Source: Mesobacillus jeotgali
GTDB taxonomy: Bacteria > Bacillota > Bacilli > Bacillales > Cytobacillaceae
Direction: 5' to 3'
Assembly: GCF_900166585.1 (NCBI RefSeq)
Contig: NZ_FVZC01000008.1
Span: 124,001-188,000 of the forward strand
DNA: 64,000 nt
In this document: positions 1-8,538 of the stretch, in pieces
Position numbering within the stretch: position 1 is the first letter of the stretch
Layout: each line of letters starts with the position of its first letter
Notes under the pieces: generated by a model
What the model saw: the letters and a program-made list of their open reading frames with translations, nothing else
The model's database searches: none
Told to the model about the DNA's origin: nothing
Position numbers and translations under genes: made by a program

Positions 1-20
1 AATACATCTAGAGAGGGGAT

Positions 21-536
21 ATGAGTTTGCATAACAATAACTTCTACCCGTATGGACAAAACCAGCAATTTGAAGAAGACTACGATATTTTTGAAAATGA
101 CTATTACCATCAGCAAGACTTGAGAACCTTTGGAGGATTCCCGGGAGGTGGTCCTGGCGGTTTTCCAGGCCAGGGTGGAGGCATTCCTGGCGGTGGATTT
201 CCTGGGCAAGGCGGCGGCATTCCCGGCGGTGGATTTCCGGGTGGCGGACCAGGTGGATACCCTGGTGGGGGCCAGCAGGCAGGAAGCCCGCCAACAACAC
301 CGCCGCCAGCTTTCGTGCCGCAAGAGCAGGTGACTGCTTTTGCTGTCGACCCAGGCGCCATTAGAGGGTGTATGTACCGTTTTACGTACATCTGGCTGAT
401 CGATGGCAGAAGTTTCTGGTTCTATCCAATCTTCCTGGGACGCAATTCAGTCGCCGGCTGGAGATGGAGCCGCCGTCGCGGATGGGTATACTACGGCATG
501 GATCTGAGACAAATCCGGTCATTCAGGTGCAGCTAG
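21..536 (+). CDS. Glycine/proline-rich protein with conserved aromatic C-terminus (unknown function)
   Basis: A 171-residue protein in three parts. Residues 1-38 are acidic and rich in Asn, Tyr and Gln. Residues 39-95 are a low-complexity block of repeated GGGFPGQ/GGGIPGG motifs ending in a Pro stretch. Residues 100-171 are a compact aromatic and arginine-rich tail (MYRFTYIWL, FWFYPIFLGR, RWSRRRGW). There is no signal peptide or clear membrane helix. A GAGAGGGG ribosome binding site sits just before the ATG. The layout resembles spore-surface proteins such as GerQ, which also joins a low-complexity head to a folded tail, but that role is only an inference. The start of the transcription unit lies at or beyond the window edge. 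Confidence 0.7.
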   Translation: MSLHNNNFYPYGQNQQFEEDYDIFENDYYHQQDLRTFGGFPGGGPGGFPGQGGGIPGGGFPGQGGGIPGGGFPGGGPGGYPGGGQQAGSPPTTPPPAFVPQEQVTAFAVDPGAIRGCMYRFTYIWLIDGRSFWFYPIFLGRNSVAGWRWSRRRGWVYYGMDLRQIRSFRCS

Positions 537-550
537 AATCAGAGCTTTTA

Positions 551-580
551 AAAGAGGAGCATGCAGCTTCTCTTTTTTTA
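551..580 (+). terminator. Rho-independent terminator after the Gly-rich gene
   Basis: Stem AGAGGAGC / GCTTCTCT (with wobble pairs) is followed by a run of seven T. It is also the left boundary of a composite repeat element that is found again at 58.34 kb. Confidence 0.75.
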
Positions 581-582
581 CT

Positions 583-700
583 GGAAAAAGTCAAGATTTT
601 TTTCCAATTCGCGGAATGAGGGCAGAAATTAGCGGAATTAATCGTGGTTTTCGCGGAAATCCATTCAGTTTTCGCGGAATTCCCCCGTCCGAAATCCAAC
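583..700. repeat. 21-bp-period TTCGCGGAAT repeat, copy 1 (four units)
   Basis: The core GCGGAA recurs at 611, 632, 653 and 674, exactly 21 bp apart, with cores of the type TTCGCGGAAT. The block is preceded by a CTGGAAAAA...TTTTTTCCA inverted repeat and followed by a CCGGCTGGC terminator. The same order of parts is found at 58355-58528. No ORF of interest lies inside it. Confidence 0.85.
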
Positions 701-702
701 TC

Positions 703-738
703 AAAAAACCCGGCTGGCATCCCGCCAACCGGTTTTCG
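703..738 (-). terminator. Bidirectional terminator downstream of the YjiH-type gene
   Basis: Stem CCGGCTGGC / GCCAACCGG is flanked by an A run on the left and a T run on the right, so it can work on both strands. It ends the minus-strand gene at 766-2127. Confidence 0.8.
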
Positions 739-765
739 AAGTGTTAAAACTGATTCAAACTCACA

Positions 766-2127
766 TTAGAATAACATATGCGCAACCAGTACGATGATTG
801 GCAATGTAATGATTGTACGCTGAAGGAAGATGATGAACAATTCCCAGAAGGAAACCGGAATTTTTGATCCCAGCAGCAATCCGCCTACTTCTGACATGTA
901 GATCAGCTGGGTAACAGAAACAGCCGCGACGATGAATCTTGTCATTGGGCTGGCGATATCAGCACCGATAACTGAAGGCAGGAACATGTCCGCAAATCCG
1001 ACAATCAATGTCTCGGATGCAGCCTTAGCCTCAGGAACCTGCATCAGCCCCAGCAGCGGAATGAACGGCATACCAAGCCATTGGAACACAGGTGTATATT
1101 CTGCCACAATTAAAGCAAGTGTACCAAGAGCCATGACGATTGGCGCGACGCCCATCCACATATCAAGTATATTACGGACACCAGCCATCAAGAAATCTTT
1201 TATGCTTTTATTGCCGGCTGCTTTTTCAACAGCCTGGGCCATTCCCCATGAGAACGGTGTATAACCTTCCGGGATGTCTTCTTCCGAATAGTCGGTGTTC
1301 TGTTCTGTGAAGTACGTATCCTGCTTCGTTGATAGTGGCGGGATTCTCGGAAGAATGATGGCAGCGATCACGCCTGCACCTGTAACCGTCAGATAAAAAG
1401 GAACGAACATGTGAGCCAGATGAACCTGGGAAATGACGACAAGGCTGAACGTGATGGAAACCACTGAGAAAGTCGTGCCAATGACAACAGCTTCTCTTTT
1501 GGTGTAATAACCTTCTTCATATTGCTTGCTAGTTAAAAGGACACCGATAGTGCCATCGCCAAGCCAGGATGTCAGGCAGTCGATTGAAGAACGGCCAGGC
1601 AATTTGAAAATGGGACGCATAACTTTTGTCATCAGGGTGCCAAACAATTCGAGCAAACCGAAGTCCAGGAGCAACGGAAGAAATAAGCCTGCAAACAGGA
1701 AAACTGCGAAAAGGATTGGCAAAAGGTCATTGAGCAGCAATCCTCCGGTGTTGGATGACCAAATCGCTTCCGGACCTAATTTGAATAAGGCCATAATTGC
1801 AAAAATAGCGCCAAGCAGTCTTGCAAAAAGCCAGATAGCTGGCACATCGAATAACGCCTTAAGGAAATGATTGCGATTCAGGATTTCTGGCCTGACGGTT
1901 TTTATTAGTAGAGTACCGATAAAAGTCAAAACTATGATTACAGTCATGATCGCCGGCAGGGTTCCGCCAAGCAAGTCCTGTACCCAACCAGACAATACCG
2001 CGATTGGGATGGTGATTTCTCCTTTGTAGGAGATCGGTATCATAAAAAAGAATATTCCTATTAATGAGGGAATGAGGAATGCTAATAAATTCCCTGTAGA
2101 TCTCGTGTTACGTAATGGTTTTTCCAA
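766..2127 (-). CDS. YjiH family membrane protein (nucleoside-recognition/Gate domain)
   Basis: A 453-residue polytopic membrane protein with roughly ten hydrophobic segments. It matches the YjiH family, whose members carry Gate (nucleoside recognition) domains like those of SpoIIIA/SpmA-type and nucleoside transport proteins. The recognisable stretches are LLLDFGLLELFGTL, the conserved LTSWLGDGTIGVLLTSKQYEEGYYT block near residue 185, and SASEVGG-like segments near the C-terminus. The substrate is unknown. The start is a TTG with AAGGGTG about nine bases upstream. The gene stands alone, with its own promoter and a terminator at 703-738. Confidence 0.85.
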   Translation of the reverse strand: MEKPLRNTRSTGNLLAFLIPSLIGIFFFMIPISYKGEITIPIAVLSGWVQDLLGGTLPAIMTVIIVLTFIGTLLIKTVRPEILNRNHFLKALFDVPAIWLFARLLGAIFAIMALFKLGPEAIWSSNTGGLLLNDLLPILFAVFLFAGLFLPLLLDFGLLELFGTLMTKVMRPIFKLPGRSSIDCLTSWLGDGTIGVLLTSKQYEEGYYTKREAVVIGTTFSVVSITFSLVVISQVHLAHMFVPFYLTVTGAGVIAAIILPRIPPLSTKQDTYFTEQNTDYSEEDIPEGYTPFSWGMAQAVEKAAGNKSIKDFLMAGVRNILDMWMGVAPIVMALGTLALIVAEYTPVFQWLGMPFIPLLGLMQVPEAKAASETLIVGFADMFLPSVIGADIASPMTRFIVAAVSVTQLIYMSEVGGLLLGSKIPVSFWELFIIFLQRTIITLPIIVLVAHMLF

Positions 2128-2167
2128 AATTCATTCACCCTTAATACATATTTATAAGCCAAAAAAC

Positions 2168-2196
2168 ATTTTAATGCATAACCCCTGTTTTGCCAA
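2168..2196 (-). promoter_or_regulatory. SigA-type promoter of the YjiH-type gene
   Basis: On the minus strand, TTGGCA and TAAAAT are separated by exactly 17 bases. They lie about 40 bases upstream of the TTG start at 2127. Confidence 0.6.
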
Positions 2197-2321
2197 CAAT
2201 TTTGCAAGCCCAATTCCTTCCTGTGTTATATTCTCCTAAAGAGGGTCAGCTAAACTGAAAACAGAAACTTAAGCCAACTTCTTATTATTTTGGCAAAGTG
2301 AATGAAAGGATTTACAAAAAA

Positions 2322-2355
2322 TTAAGGGAGTGCCTTTTAGAAGGCACTCCCTTTT
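2322..2355 (-). terminator. Terminator of the alpha-glucoside operon
   Basis: Perfect 11-bp stem GGGAGTGCCTT / AAGGCACTCCC with a four-base loop. It is flanked by T/A runs and abuts the stop codon of the glucosidase gene. Confidence 0.9.
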
Positions 2356-4012
2356 ATTGAATATATACCCTTGTTTCATAAGGTTTTAGCGTATATTCTG
2401 TTCCCTGTCCTTGATCTGCCACTTCATAATTGTTAAGGAGCAGCTTGCTTGTCTCAAGCGGGAATCCGTCGAAATCAAATGTTGCTGGCTCATTAGAAAG
2501 ATTGGAAATCACCAGGGCTTTTTTGCCGTCCAATGTGCGGGTATATGCATAAATTTGTTCATGGTTTTCAAGCACTAAATCATATGCGCCGTATGTGAAT
2601 ACATCATTGGCTTTCTTCATTTCGATCATTTTTTTATAAAAATGAAGGATGGAGTTCGGATCCTTAAGCTGTGCCTCTACATTGACGGCTGTGTAATTCG
2701 GATTCATTCCAAGCCAAGGCTTTCCAGTAGTAAAACCGGCATTCGCAGCGTCCGACCATTGCATTGGCGTGCGTGAATTATCGCGGCTTGTTGCCCAGAT
2801 GAAGTCCATGATTTCTTCGTGTGGGACTCCATTCTCACGGCGGATTTGATACAGGTTTTTGATGGCAACATCATCATAATCTTCAATGGAAGGGAACTGG
2901 ACATTCGTCATGCCGATCTCCTGTCCTTGATAAATGAAAGGCGTGCCTTGCATCAGGAAGTACATGGATGCAAGCGCAGTTGCACTTTCGCGCCAATATT
3001 CCTTGTCATCTCCCCAGGTCGAAACAATACGAGCTTTATCATGATTTTCAATGAATAGTGCATTCCATCCGTGGCCTTCAAGTCCCTTTTGCCAGCGGGT
3101 AAAAGTCTTCTTCAGTCTAGGCAGATCCAGGGCTTTCTTTTCTGAATCCCAAAGATCAAGATGTTCAAACTGGAATACCATATTAAATTTGCCTTGTTCT
3201 TCGCCAACCCATAGATCAGCTTCCTCAATACTCACGCCGTTAGCTTCGCCCACTGTCATGATGTCGTATTTTGAGAAGGTTTCCTGTTTTAGCTCCTCAA
3301 GGAAGGTCTGGATTCCATCGACATTCATATGCTTGGCAAAAGAAGAAACATATTGCTGTCCATCAGGATTAGGCATATCCTTAAGGCCAGCTTCCTTCTT
3401 GATATGGCTGATGGCATCGACACGGAAACCATCGATTCCCTTATCAAGCCACCAATTGATCATATCGTACAATGCAGTGCGGACTTCTTTATTTTCCCAG
3501 TTCAAGTCAGGCTGTTTACGGGAGAAGATATGCAGGAAGTACTGGTCCGTCATCTCATCATACTCCCAGGCAGATCCTCCAAAGATGCTCTCCCAGTTGT
3601 TCGGCTCCGCGCCATCTTTGCCATCGCGCCAGATATACCAGTCACGCTTCGCACTGTCCTTGGATTCACGTGATTCAATGAACCATTGATGCTCATCACT
3701 CGTGTGATTGATGACAAGATCAATGATCAGCTTCATGCCGCGCTTGTGTGTTTCAGCAAGCAGCCGGTCAAAATCTTCCATAGTCCCGAATTCATCCATG
3801 ATATCCTGATAGTCACTGATATCATAACCATTATCATCATTAGGAGATTTGTACATCGGGCAAATCCAGATGACATCGATTCCTAAATCCTTCAAGTAAT
3901 CAAGTTTTGAAATCATTCCTTGTAAATCGCCGATGCCGTCGCCGTTGGAATCCATGAAGCTCCTCGGATATACCTGATAGGCTACAGCCTCTTTCCACCA
4001 TGTGTGTTTCAT
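2354..4012 (-). CDS. malL: GH13 alpha-glucosidase, oligo-1,6-glucosidase type
   Basis: Cytoplasmic glycoside hydrolase of family GH13, 552 residues, that cleaves short alpha-glucosides taken up by the neighbouring transporter. The catalytic regions are intact: DLVINHTS near residue 100, QPDLN near 167-171 (a motif typical of alpha-1,6-active enzymes), nucleophile Asp199 in GFRVDAI, the acid Glu in VGEANG, and Asp in ENHDKAR. An upstream in-frame ATG exists at 4024, but the GAGGG ribosome binding site overlaps that ATG and is correctly spaced for MKHTWW at 4012. It is the last gene of the five-gene operon. Specificity for maltose, isomaltose or both cannot be fixed from sequence. Confidence 0.9.
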   Translation of the reverse strand: MKHTWWKEAVAYQVYPRSFMDSNGDGIGDLQGMISKLDYLKDLGIDVIWICPMYKSPNDDNGYDISDYQDIMDEFGTMEDFDRLLAETHKRGMKLIIDLVINHTSDEHQWFIESRESKDSAKRDWYIWRDGKDGAEPNNWESIFGGSAWEYDEMTDQYFLHIFSRKQPDLNWENKEVRTALYDMINWWLDKGIDGFRVDAISHIKKEAGLKDMPNPDGQQYVSSFAKHMNVDGIQTFLEELKQETFSKYDIMTVGEANGVSIEEADLWVGEEQGKFNMVFQFEHLDLWDSEKKALDLPRLKKTFTRWQKGLEGHGWNALFIENHDKARIVSTWGDDKEYWRESATALASMYFLMQGTPFIYQGQEIGMTNVQFPSIEDYDDVAIKNLYQIRRENGVPHEEIMDFIWATSRDNSRTPMQWSDAANAGFTTGKPWLGMNPNYTAVNVEAQLKDPNSILHFYKKMIEMKKANDVFTYGAYDLVLENHEQIYAYTRTLDGKKALVISNLSNEPATFDFDGFPLETSKLLLNNYEVADQGQGTEYTLKPYETRVYIQ

Positions 4013-4080
4013 GTGAACCCTCATTTCTTTGTTTGATCCTGATGTTACCTGTCATTTTATATAATCATTTTGTACTGCTT

Positions 4081-4200
4081 GCAATTCACTTATGAATCGC
4101 AATGCAAGATTCATCTTTTTCCACCGCTCGCAACTCACTTATGAATCGCAATGCAAGAATAATCTTTTTCCACCGCTCGCAACTCACTTATGAACCGCAC
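4081..4200. repeat. 49-bp tandem triplication including the end of the lacI-type gene
   Basis: Copies start at 4081, 4130 and 4179, each 49 bp. The third copy contains the last codons and the TGA stop of the LacI-type gene (…SCSAVHK). The first two still read SCIAIHK-stop or a close variant in the same orientation, so they are duplicated gene ends now left in the intergenic gap before malL. Confidence 0.9.
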
Positions 4201-5209
4201 TGCAGGATTTTCGCTCAATCATTTTTGCCGGGATTGTGACTCTCTTCGGCAAAGCGTCCGGATTTTTGATGAGATCCAGTAAACAGTTTGCTGCTTCGAA
4301 TCCGAGCTGGAAGATGTCGATATTAACTGAAGTGAGCTGTGGCTTCATATGTTCCGCCAGTGGTACGTCATTGAAGCTGACAATAGAGATATCATCTGGC
4401 ACAGTGATATTCAATTCCTCCGAGTAACTCATTAGCTCGATTGCTGTAAAATCATCCGCTACTACCAGGGCAGTAGGGGGCTCATGTGAGGAAAGGAACG
4501 ATTGGATGCCTTCTTTTCCTTCGGATTTTAAACATTGTTGATGGATGATATATTCTTCATCAAATGGAATGCCAGCTTCTTCAAGTGCCTGTTTGAAACC
4601 TTCAAGCCGGTCGATCGTAAACACATATTCGGTATTGACACCGATAAAGGCAATCCTCCTATGTCCAAGACCTACAAGATACTCTGTCACTTGCCTGGTG
4701 ATATAGATATTATCATTATCTACATAGGTAATCCGCTCGGCATTCTTGCTCGGACGGCCGATGACCGTGAAGGGGAAGTTTCGGTCGAGCAGGTATTTCA
4801 TGATTTTATCGTCTGTTTTCGAATAGAGAAGAATGATCCCGTCAACCCGGCCACCCTGCACCATCGAAACGACCTGTTCGTAAATTTCCTCATCTGTAAT
4901 GCCAGTTGTAAGATAAACCCCGAATTGGTGTTCATGGGCTTTCATGCTGATTCCCCTGATGACTTCAGGAAAAAAGGGATTCTGTAATGCCTGGGTAGCC
5001 GAATTTGGCATGACGATACCGATCGTTTCTGTACTTTTTCCCACGAGACTGCGTGCCTGAAAATTAGGATGATATCCCAGTCTGTCCATCACTTTTCTCA
5101 CGCGCTTCTTTGTTTCATCATTGATATGTGGATGATCCCCGATCACCCGTGAAACGGTGGAAGGTGACACGCCGGCTGCCTTGGCTACATCTTTGATGGT
5201 GACTGCCAT
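4184..5209 (-). CDS. LacI family transcriptional regulator of the alpha-glucoside operon
   Basis: A 341-residue LacI/GalR repressor, MalR-like. The N-terminal helix-turn-helix (IKDVAKAAGVSPSTVSRVI, residues 4-22) is followed by the hinge and a periplasmic-binding-protein-like effector domain (from ETIGIVMPNS to the end). It begins 24 bases after the second permease gene, with a GGAGAG ribosome binding site, and so lies inside the operon it probably controls. Candidate operators with the core TGCAAACGATTGCA lie upstream of the binding-protein gene. Its final codons belong to a 49-bp tandem repeat. Confidence 0.92.
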   Translation of the reverse strand: MAVTIKDVAKAAGVSPSTVSRVIGDHPHINDETKKRVRKVMDRLGYHPNFQARSLVGKSTETIGIVMPNSATQALQNPFFPEVIRGISMKAHEHQFGVYLTTGITDEEIYEQVVSMVQGGRVDGIILLYSKTDDKIMKYLLDRNFPFTVIGRPSKNAERITYVDNDNIYITRQVTEYLVGLGHRRIAFIGVNTEYVFTIDRLEGFKQALEEAGIPFDEEYIIHQQCLKSEGKEGIQSFLSSHEPPTALVVADDFTAIELMSYSEELNITVPDDISIVSFNDVPLAEHMKPQLTSVNIDIFQLGFEAANCLLDLIKNPDALPKRVTIPAKMIERKSCSAVHK

Positions 5210-5233
5210 TGGTTGTCTCTCCTATTGTATTGA

Positions 5234-6055
5234 TTATTTTACCGAGCCTTCTGAAACACCCTTGATGATTTGCTTTTGCAGGAAGAAGTAGATAATAATG
5301 ACCGGAATGATCGCAATCGTCAGTCCTGCCAGAGCCAGGTGCCATTGCTTCGTATATTCCCCAAAGAAGAAGAACATCTTTAGCGGTATTGTTTCCATTC
5401 CCTGCTGGTTGATGACAAGAGAAGGAAGCAGGTAGTCATTCCAGATCCAGATGATATTCAGGATTGCCACTGTAACAGACACTGGTTTTAGCATCGGGAA
5501 GATGATGTACCAGAAAATCTGGAACCGGTTCGCGCCATCAATCGTCGCAGCTTCATCAAGAGATTTCGAAATCCCGCTTAAGGTTCCATGATAGAGGAAA
5601 ATCGATAAACTTGCACCAAAGCCAAGATACATAAAGATAAGTCCGGCTCTGTTAAGCATCTCAAGCTTACCGAAAATTGACACTAACGGAATCATGACTG
5701 ATTGGAAAGGGATCAGCATCGCTGCAACGAAAAGCATGAAGATCACGCCGCTTGCTTTTCCCCCTCGCCTTGAAAGCGCATAGGCAGCCATAGAAGAAAA
5801 AACAATGATAACCGCAACGGCGAGCACAGTAATCAACACAGAGTTGAAGAAGGTTTTAATAAAATCAAGACGCTCAAATGCGACTGTGTAATTCTCGAAT
5901 GAAAAAACATCCGGAAGCTTCAATGTATCCTCAAACATTTCTCGTTTTGTCTTAAATGAGTTGACAATCATCAAGTAAAACGGGGAAAGCCAGATCAGCG
6001 CAAGGATGATGCCGAGAATCTCAAGAATGATCCGGCTTTGCTTTTTCTTCTTCAT
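5234..6055 (-). CDS. Carbohydrate ABC transporter permease, MalG-like
   Basis: Inner membrane permease of a CUT1-type sugar importer, 273 residues, six predicted membrane segments. The EAA loop that contacts the ATPase is visible as DEAATIDGANRFQIFWYIIFPMLKP around residues 165-190. The start codon overlaps the stop of the MalF-like gene by one base (TAATG), which indicates translational coupling. The mate permease, binding protein, LacI regulator and glucosidase are in the same operon. No ATPase gene is present here, as is usual for Bacillus sugar importers served by MsmX. Confidence 0.93.
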   Translation of the reverse strand: MKKKKQSRIILEILGIILALIWLSPFYLMIVNSFKTKREMFEDTLKLPDVFSFENYTVAFERLDFIKTFFNSVLITVLAVAVIIVFSSMAAYALSRRGGKASGVIFMLFVAAMLIPFQSVMIPLVSIFGKLEMLNRAGLIFMYLGFGASLSIFLYHGTLSGISKSLDEAATIDGANRFQIFWYIIFPMLKPVSVTVAILNIIWIWNDYLLPSLVINQQGMETIPLKMFFFFGEYTKQWHLALAGLTIAIIPVIIIYFFLQKQIIKGVSEGSVK

Positions 6056-6915
6056 TACATCTCGACCTCCCGTTTTTTATTGATATACACCTGTGTCAAC
6101 GAAATCGCTGCAACAATCAGGAAGAATATGACCGCTTTTGCCTGAGCAAATGCCATTGCATTTTCCACGAAGGCCGTTTTGAAAATTTCCATCGCGACCA
6201 TCTGGGTGGAGTTATACGGACCTCCGCCAGTCAGCGACAGGTTCTGGTCATAAAGCTTGAATGAGTTGGAAAGTGTCAGGAACAAGCTGACTGTGAAAGC
6301 AGGCATGACCAGCGGGAAAGTGACATGGTAAAAACGCTGGAAGCTGTTCGCACCATCAATTTCAGCTGCTTCGAGCAATTCCTGCGGAACACCTTCAAGG
6401 AAAGAGATATAGATGACCATGATGTAACCGGCCATTTGCCAGCTCATCAATATCGCCATTGCCCAGAAGCCTGTCGTTTCAGTGGATAGCCATCCCTGCA
6501 GGCCTTCGACACCGATCAGCTCACCGATGCTTGCAAATACCTTTGTAAAGATGAACTGCCAGATGAAGCCAAGGATCAGTCCGCCGATCAGGTTCGGCAT
6601 GAAGAAAATCGTTCTAAGGATATTATTCGTTCTGAATTTTTGCGTGACCAGCAAAGCCAGGGAGAGGCCAAAAAAGTTGATCAGGAATACAGAAACGACA
6701 GTGAACTTTGTAGTGAACCATAGGGCGTTCCTGAATTCTTCTTCAGCAAAAAGTGCTTTATAATGTTCAAGGCCAACAAAAGATGGGGTCTTAATCCCAT
6801 TCCAGTCTGTAAATGAGTAATAAAAGCCGTAAGCCAGCGGCAGAAGAACAACCACTGCCAGAGCAAGCAAGGCTGGAGCAAGGAAAAGCCAGTACCAGAG
6901 ATTCCGGTTGCGCAT
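6055..6915 (-). CDS. Carbohydrate ABC transporter permease, MalF-like
   Basis: A 286-residue permease with an N-terminal membrane anchor and five further segments. The EAA loop reads EAAEIDGANSFQRFYHVTFPLVMP near residues 181-205. It pairs with the MalG-like permease that overlaps its stop codon. A GGAGG ribosome binding site lies before the ATG. It is separated from the binding-protein gene by 207 bp holding two strong stem-loops, so the permeases are probably expressed at a lower level than the binding protein. Confidence 0.93.
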   Translation of the reverse strand: MRNRNLWYWLFLAPALLALAVVVLLPLAYGFYYSFTDWNGIKTPSFVGLEHYKALFAEEEFRNALWFTTKFTVVSVFLINFFGLSLALLVTQKFRTNNILRTIFFMPNLIGGLILGFIWQFIFTKVFASIGELIGVEGLQGWLSTETTGFWAMAILMSWQMAGYIMVIYISFLEGVPQELLEAAEIDGANSFQRFYHVTFPLVMPAFTVSLFLTLSNSFKLYDQNLSLTGGGPYNSTQMVAMEIFKTAFVENAMAFAQAKAVIFFLIVAAISLTQVYINKKREVEM

Positions 6916-6981
6916 CTGTAAATCCTCCTATTCTCTTAATGGTGCCATGGTAAGTAAATCTGCTCCTTAGCAGCTGAAGAA

Positions 6982-7021
6982 GAATTATGAAAAAGCCCTG
7001 CTGGCGGCTTTTTCATAATTC
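6982..7021. other. Perfect 16-bp inverted repeat between binding-protein and permease genes
   Basis: Arms 6982-6997 and 7006-7021 are perfectly complementary (GAATTATGAAAAAGCC and its reverse complement) around an eight-base loop. It is transcribed within the sugar operon. It could be a processing or stability hairpin that sets the ratio of binding protein to permease. Confidence 0.8.
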
Positions 7022-7061
7022 CGCATATACCAGCTCCAGAGCAAAACTGATAGCTTCACAG

Positions 7062-7104
7062 AAAAAAGATAGGAAACAAAACAGCCGCGGCCGTTCTGTT
7101 TCCT
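7062..7104 (-). terminator. Partial terminator after the sugar-binding protein gene
   Basis: A 34-base hairpin at 7071-7104 pairs 15 of 17 positions (AGGAAACA...TGTTTCCT). On the minus strand it is followed by ATCTTTTTT. It is probably leaky, since the operon continues into the permease genes. Confidence 0.75.
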
Positions 7105-7122
7105 TCTTTGTTAAAAAGCCTG

Positions 7123-8427
7123 TTATTTACGAGCGTCTGCCCAAGCTTTGGAAGACTCTTTTACTAGTTCATCCCAGCTCATTTCGCCGCTCACGTATTT
7201 CTGGATGTTAACTCCAAGCTTTTCCTGTCCCCAGCCAGTTGGGTAACCCATGAAAGTCCAAGCCAGTGTTTTGCCAGCTGAAGAATATTCATAGATTTCT
7301 TTTGCAAGTGGATCAGAGATTTTGCCAGCGTCATATCCTTCATAAGCAGGAATGAATTTGAAGTCTTCAATTACAGCAGTCTTACCTTCTTCAGAAGTGT
7401 ATAGCCAGTCAAGGAATTCCTTAGCTGCTGCAACTTCTTTTTCGTCCTTATTGCTGTTTACAGCCCAGTACATTGGAACGCCAACCGGGATAGAATCTTC
7501 TTTATAGCCTTCAACCGGGATTGGCAGGATTCCTACACCGCTGTTAGCAAGCTCTTCGTCGATTCCAGCGATAGAACCAGATACCCAGTTACCCTGCTGG
7601 ATGATCGCAGCCTTGCCAGTAGAGAATAGCTCCTCAACTTGCTTAGCATAGTCAAGGCTTACAGTAGGCTGGTCAGAGTATTTGTTCTGGAGGTCCAAAA
7701 TCTTTTTGAAAGCATCTCCGTGCTTGAAAGTAACTTCTTTGGATTCAAAAGCGTTAATCACATTCTGGTCGAATTCAGGTGCGAGGAACACGTTTGAAAG
7801 GTGCAGTCCTGTTACCCAGGTTTCTTTTGCTGGAAGAGCGAATACAGATGTAAGGCCAAGGTCTTTCTTCTTGCTGTCAAGTGTCTTAACCGCTTCTTCT
7901 AGAGCACTGTAGCTAGTAATGCTCTTAGGGTCGATTCCTGCTTTTTCAAAAATGCTCTTATTATAGATGAAGCCATAGCCTTCCTGGTTGTATGGAAGTC
8001 CAAGGATTTTGTCGTCTTTTGTTACACCTTCAAGAGTTCCGCTGAGCGCCGCTTTTGCAGCCTTTGTATCAGAAAGATCAGCAAGCTTTTCTTTCCAGTC
8101 TTCAACGTCCTGCGGTCCGCCTACGTTGTAAATAGTAGGTTCATTGCCTGAAGCGAATTTTGATTTAAGAGCAGCACCGTAATCTTCGCCGCCGCCGACA
8201 GTGGTGATGTTGATATCAACATCTTTGTTTGCTTCCTCATAAGCTTTGGCAAGGTCTTCGAACTGATCCTTGAATTCTACCTTGAACTGGAAAATGTCAA
8301 CGGTTACTTGATCGCCGCCGCCATCTCCTGATTTTTTCGTGTCATCGCCTGATGAACATCCTGCTAGACCTCCGCCAACTAAAAGCCCAAGAGAAAGAAC
8401 TGCTGGAAATAGCTTTTTTGCTTTCAT
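7123..8427 (-). CDS. Extracellular sugar-binding lipoprotein of the ABC importer
   Basis: Family 1 extracellular solute-binding protein that captures oligosaccharide outside the membrane, 434 residues from the chosen start. The N-terminus MKAKKLFPAVLSLGLL ends in the lipobox LAGC with the lipidated Cys24, followed by a Gly/Ser/Asp linker. The ORF is open further upstream to 8493, but GGGGGTA before the ATG at 8427 and the signal peptide fix this start. It is the first gene of the operon. The long upstream gap carries a promoter and LacI/CcpA-type operators. The ligand is inferred to be an alpha-glucoside from the linked malL. Confidence 0.93.
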   Translation of the reverse strand: MKAKKLFPAVLSLGLLVGGGLAGCSSGDDTKKSGDGGGDQVTVDIFQFKVEFKDQFEDLAKAYEEANKDVDINITTVGGGEDYGAALKSKFASGNEPTIYNVGGPQDVEDWKEKLADLSDTKAAKAALSGTLEGVTKDDKILGLPYNQEGYGFIYNKSIFEKAGIDPKSITSYSALEEAVKTLDSKKKDLGLTSVFALPAKETWVTGLHLSNVFLAPEFDQNVINAFESKEVTFKHGDAFKKILDLQNKYSDQPTVSLDYAKQVEELFSTGKAAIIQQGNWVSGSIAGIDEELANSGVGILPIPVEGYKEDSIPVGVPMYWAVNSNKDEKEVAAAKEFLDWLYTSEEGKTAVIEDFKFIPAYEGYDAGKISDPLAKEIYEYSSAGKTLAWTFMGYPTGWGQEKLGVNIQKYVSGEMSWDELVKESSKAWADARK

Positions 8428-8478
8428 TTTTGAGATACCCCCAAATTTTTTGTTTTTTTGCATGCAATACATGCGTTC

Positions 8479-8492
8479 CGAAAGCGTTTGCA
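8479..8492 (-). promoter_or_regulatory. LacI-family/cre-like operator in the sugar operon leader
   Basis: On the minus strand it reads TGCAAACGCTTTCG, close to both MalR-type operators and the CcpA cre consensus. It lies about 50 bases before the binding-protein start. Confidence 0.5.
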
Positions 8493-8538
8493 TATTTTTG
8501 CTAAGAAACTGAGAAGATATTGAATATATACAACACCT

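Noticed and set aside
3051..3689. 212-residue plus-strand ORF opposite malL
   Set aside because: It is a reading frame antisense to a clearly conserved GH13 enzyme. Its composition is that of a shadow frame.
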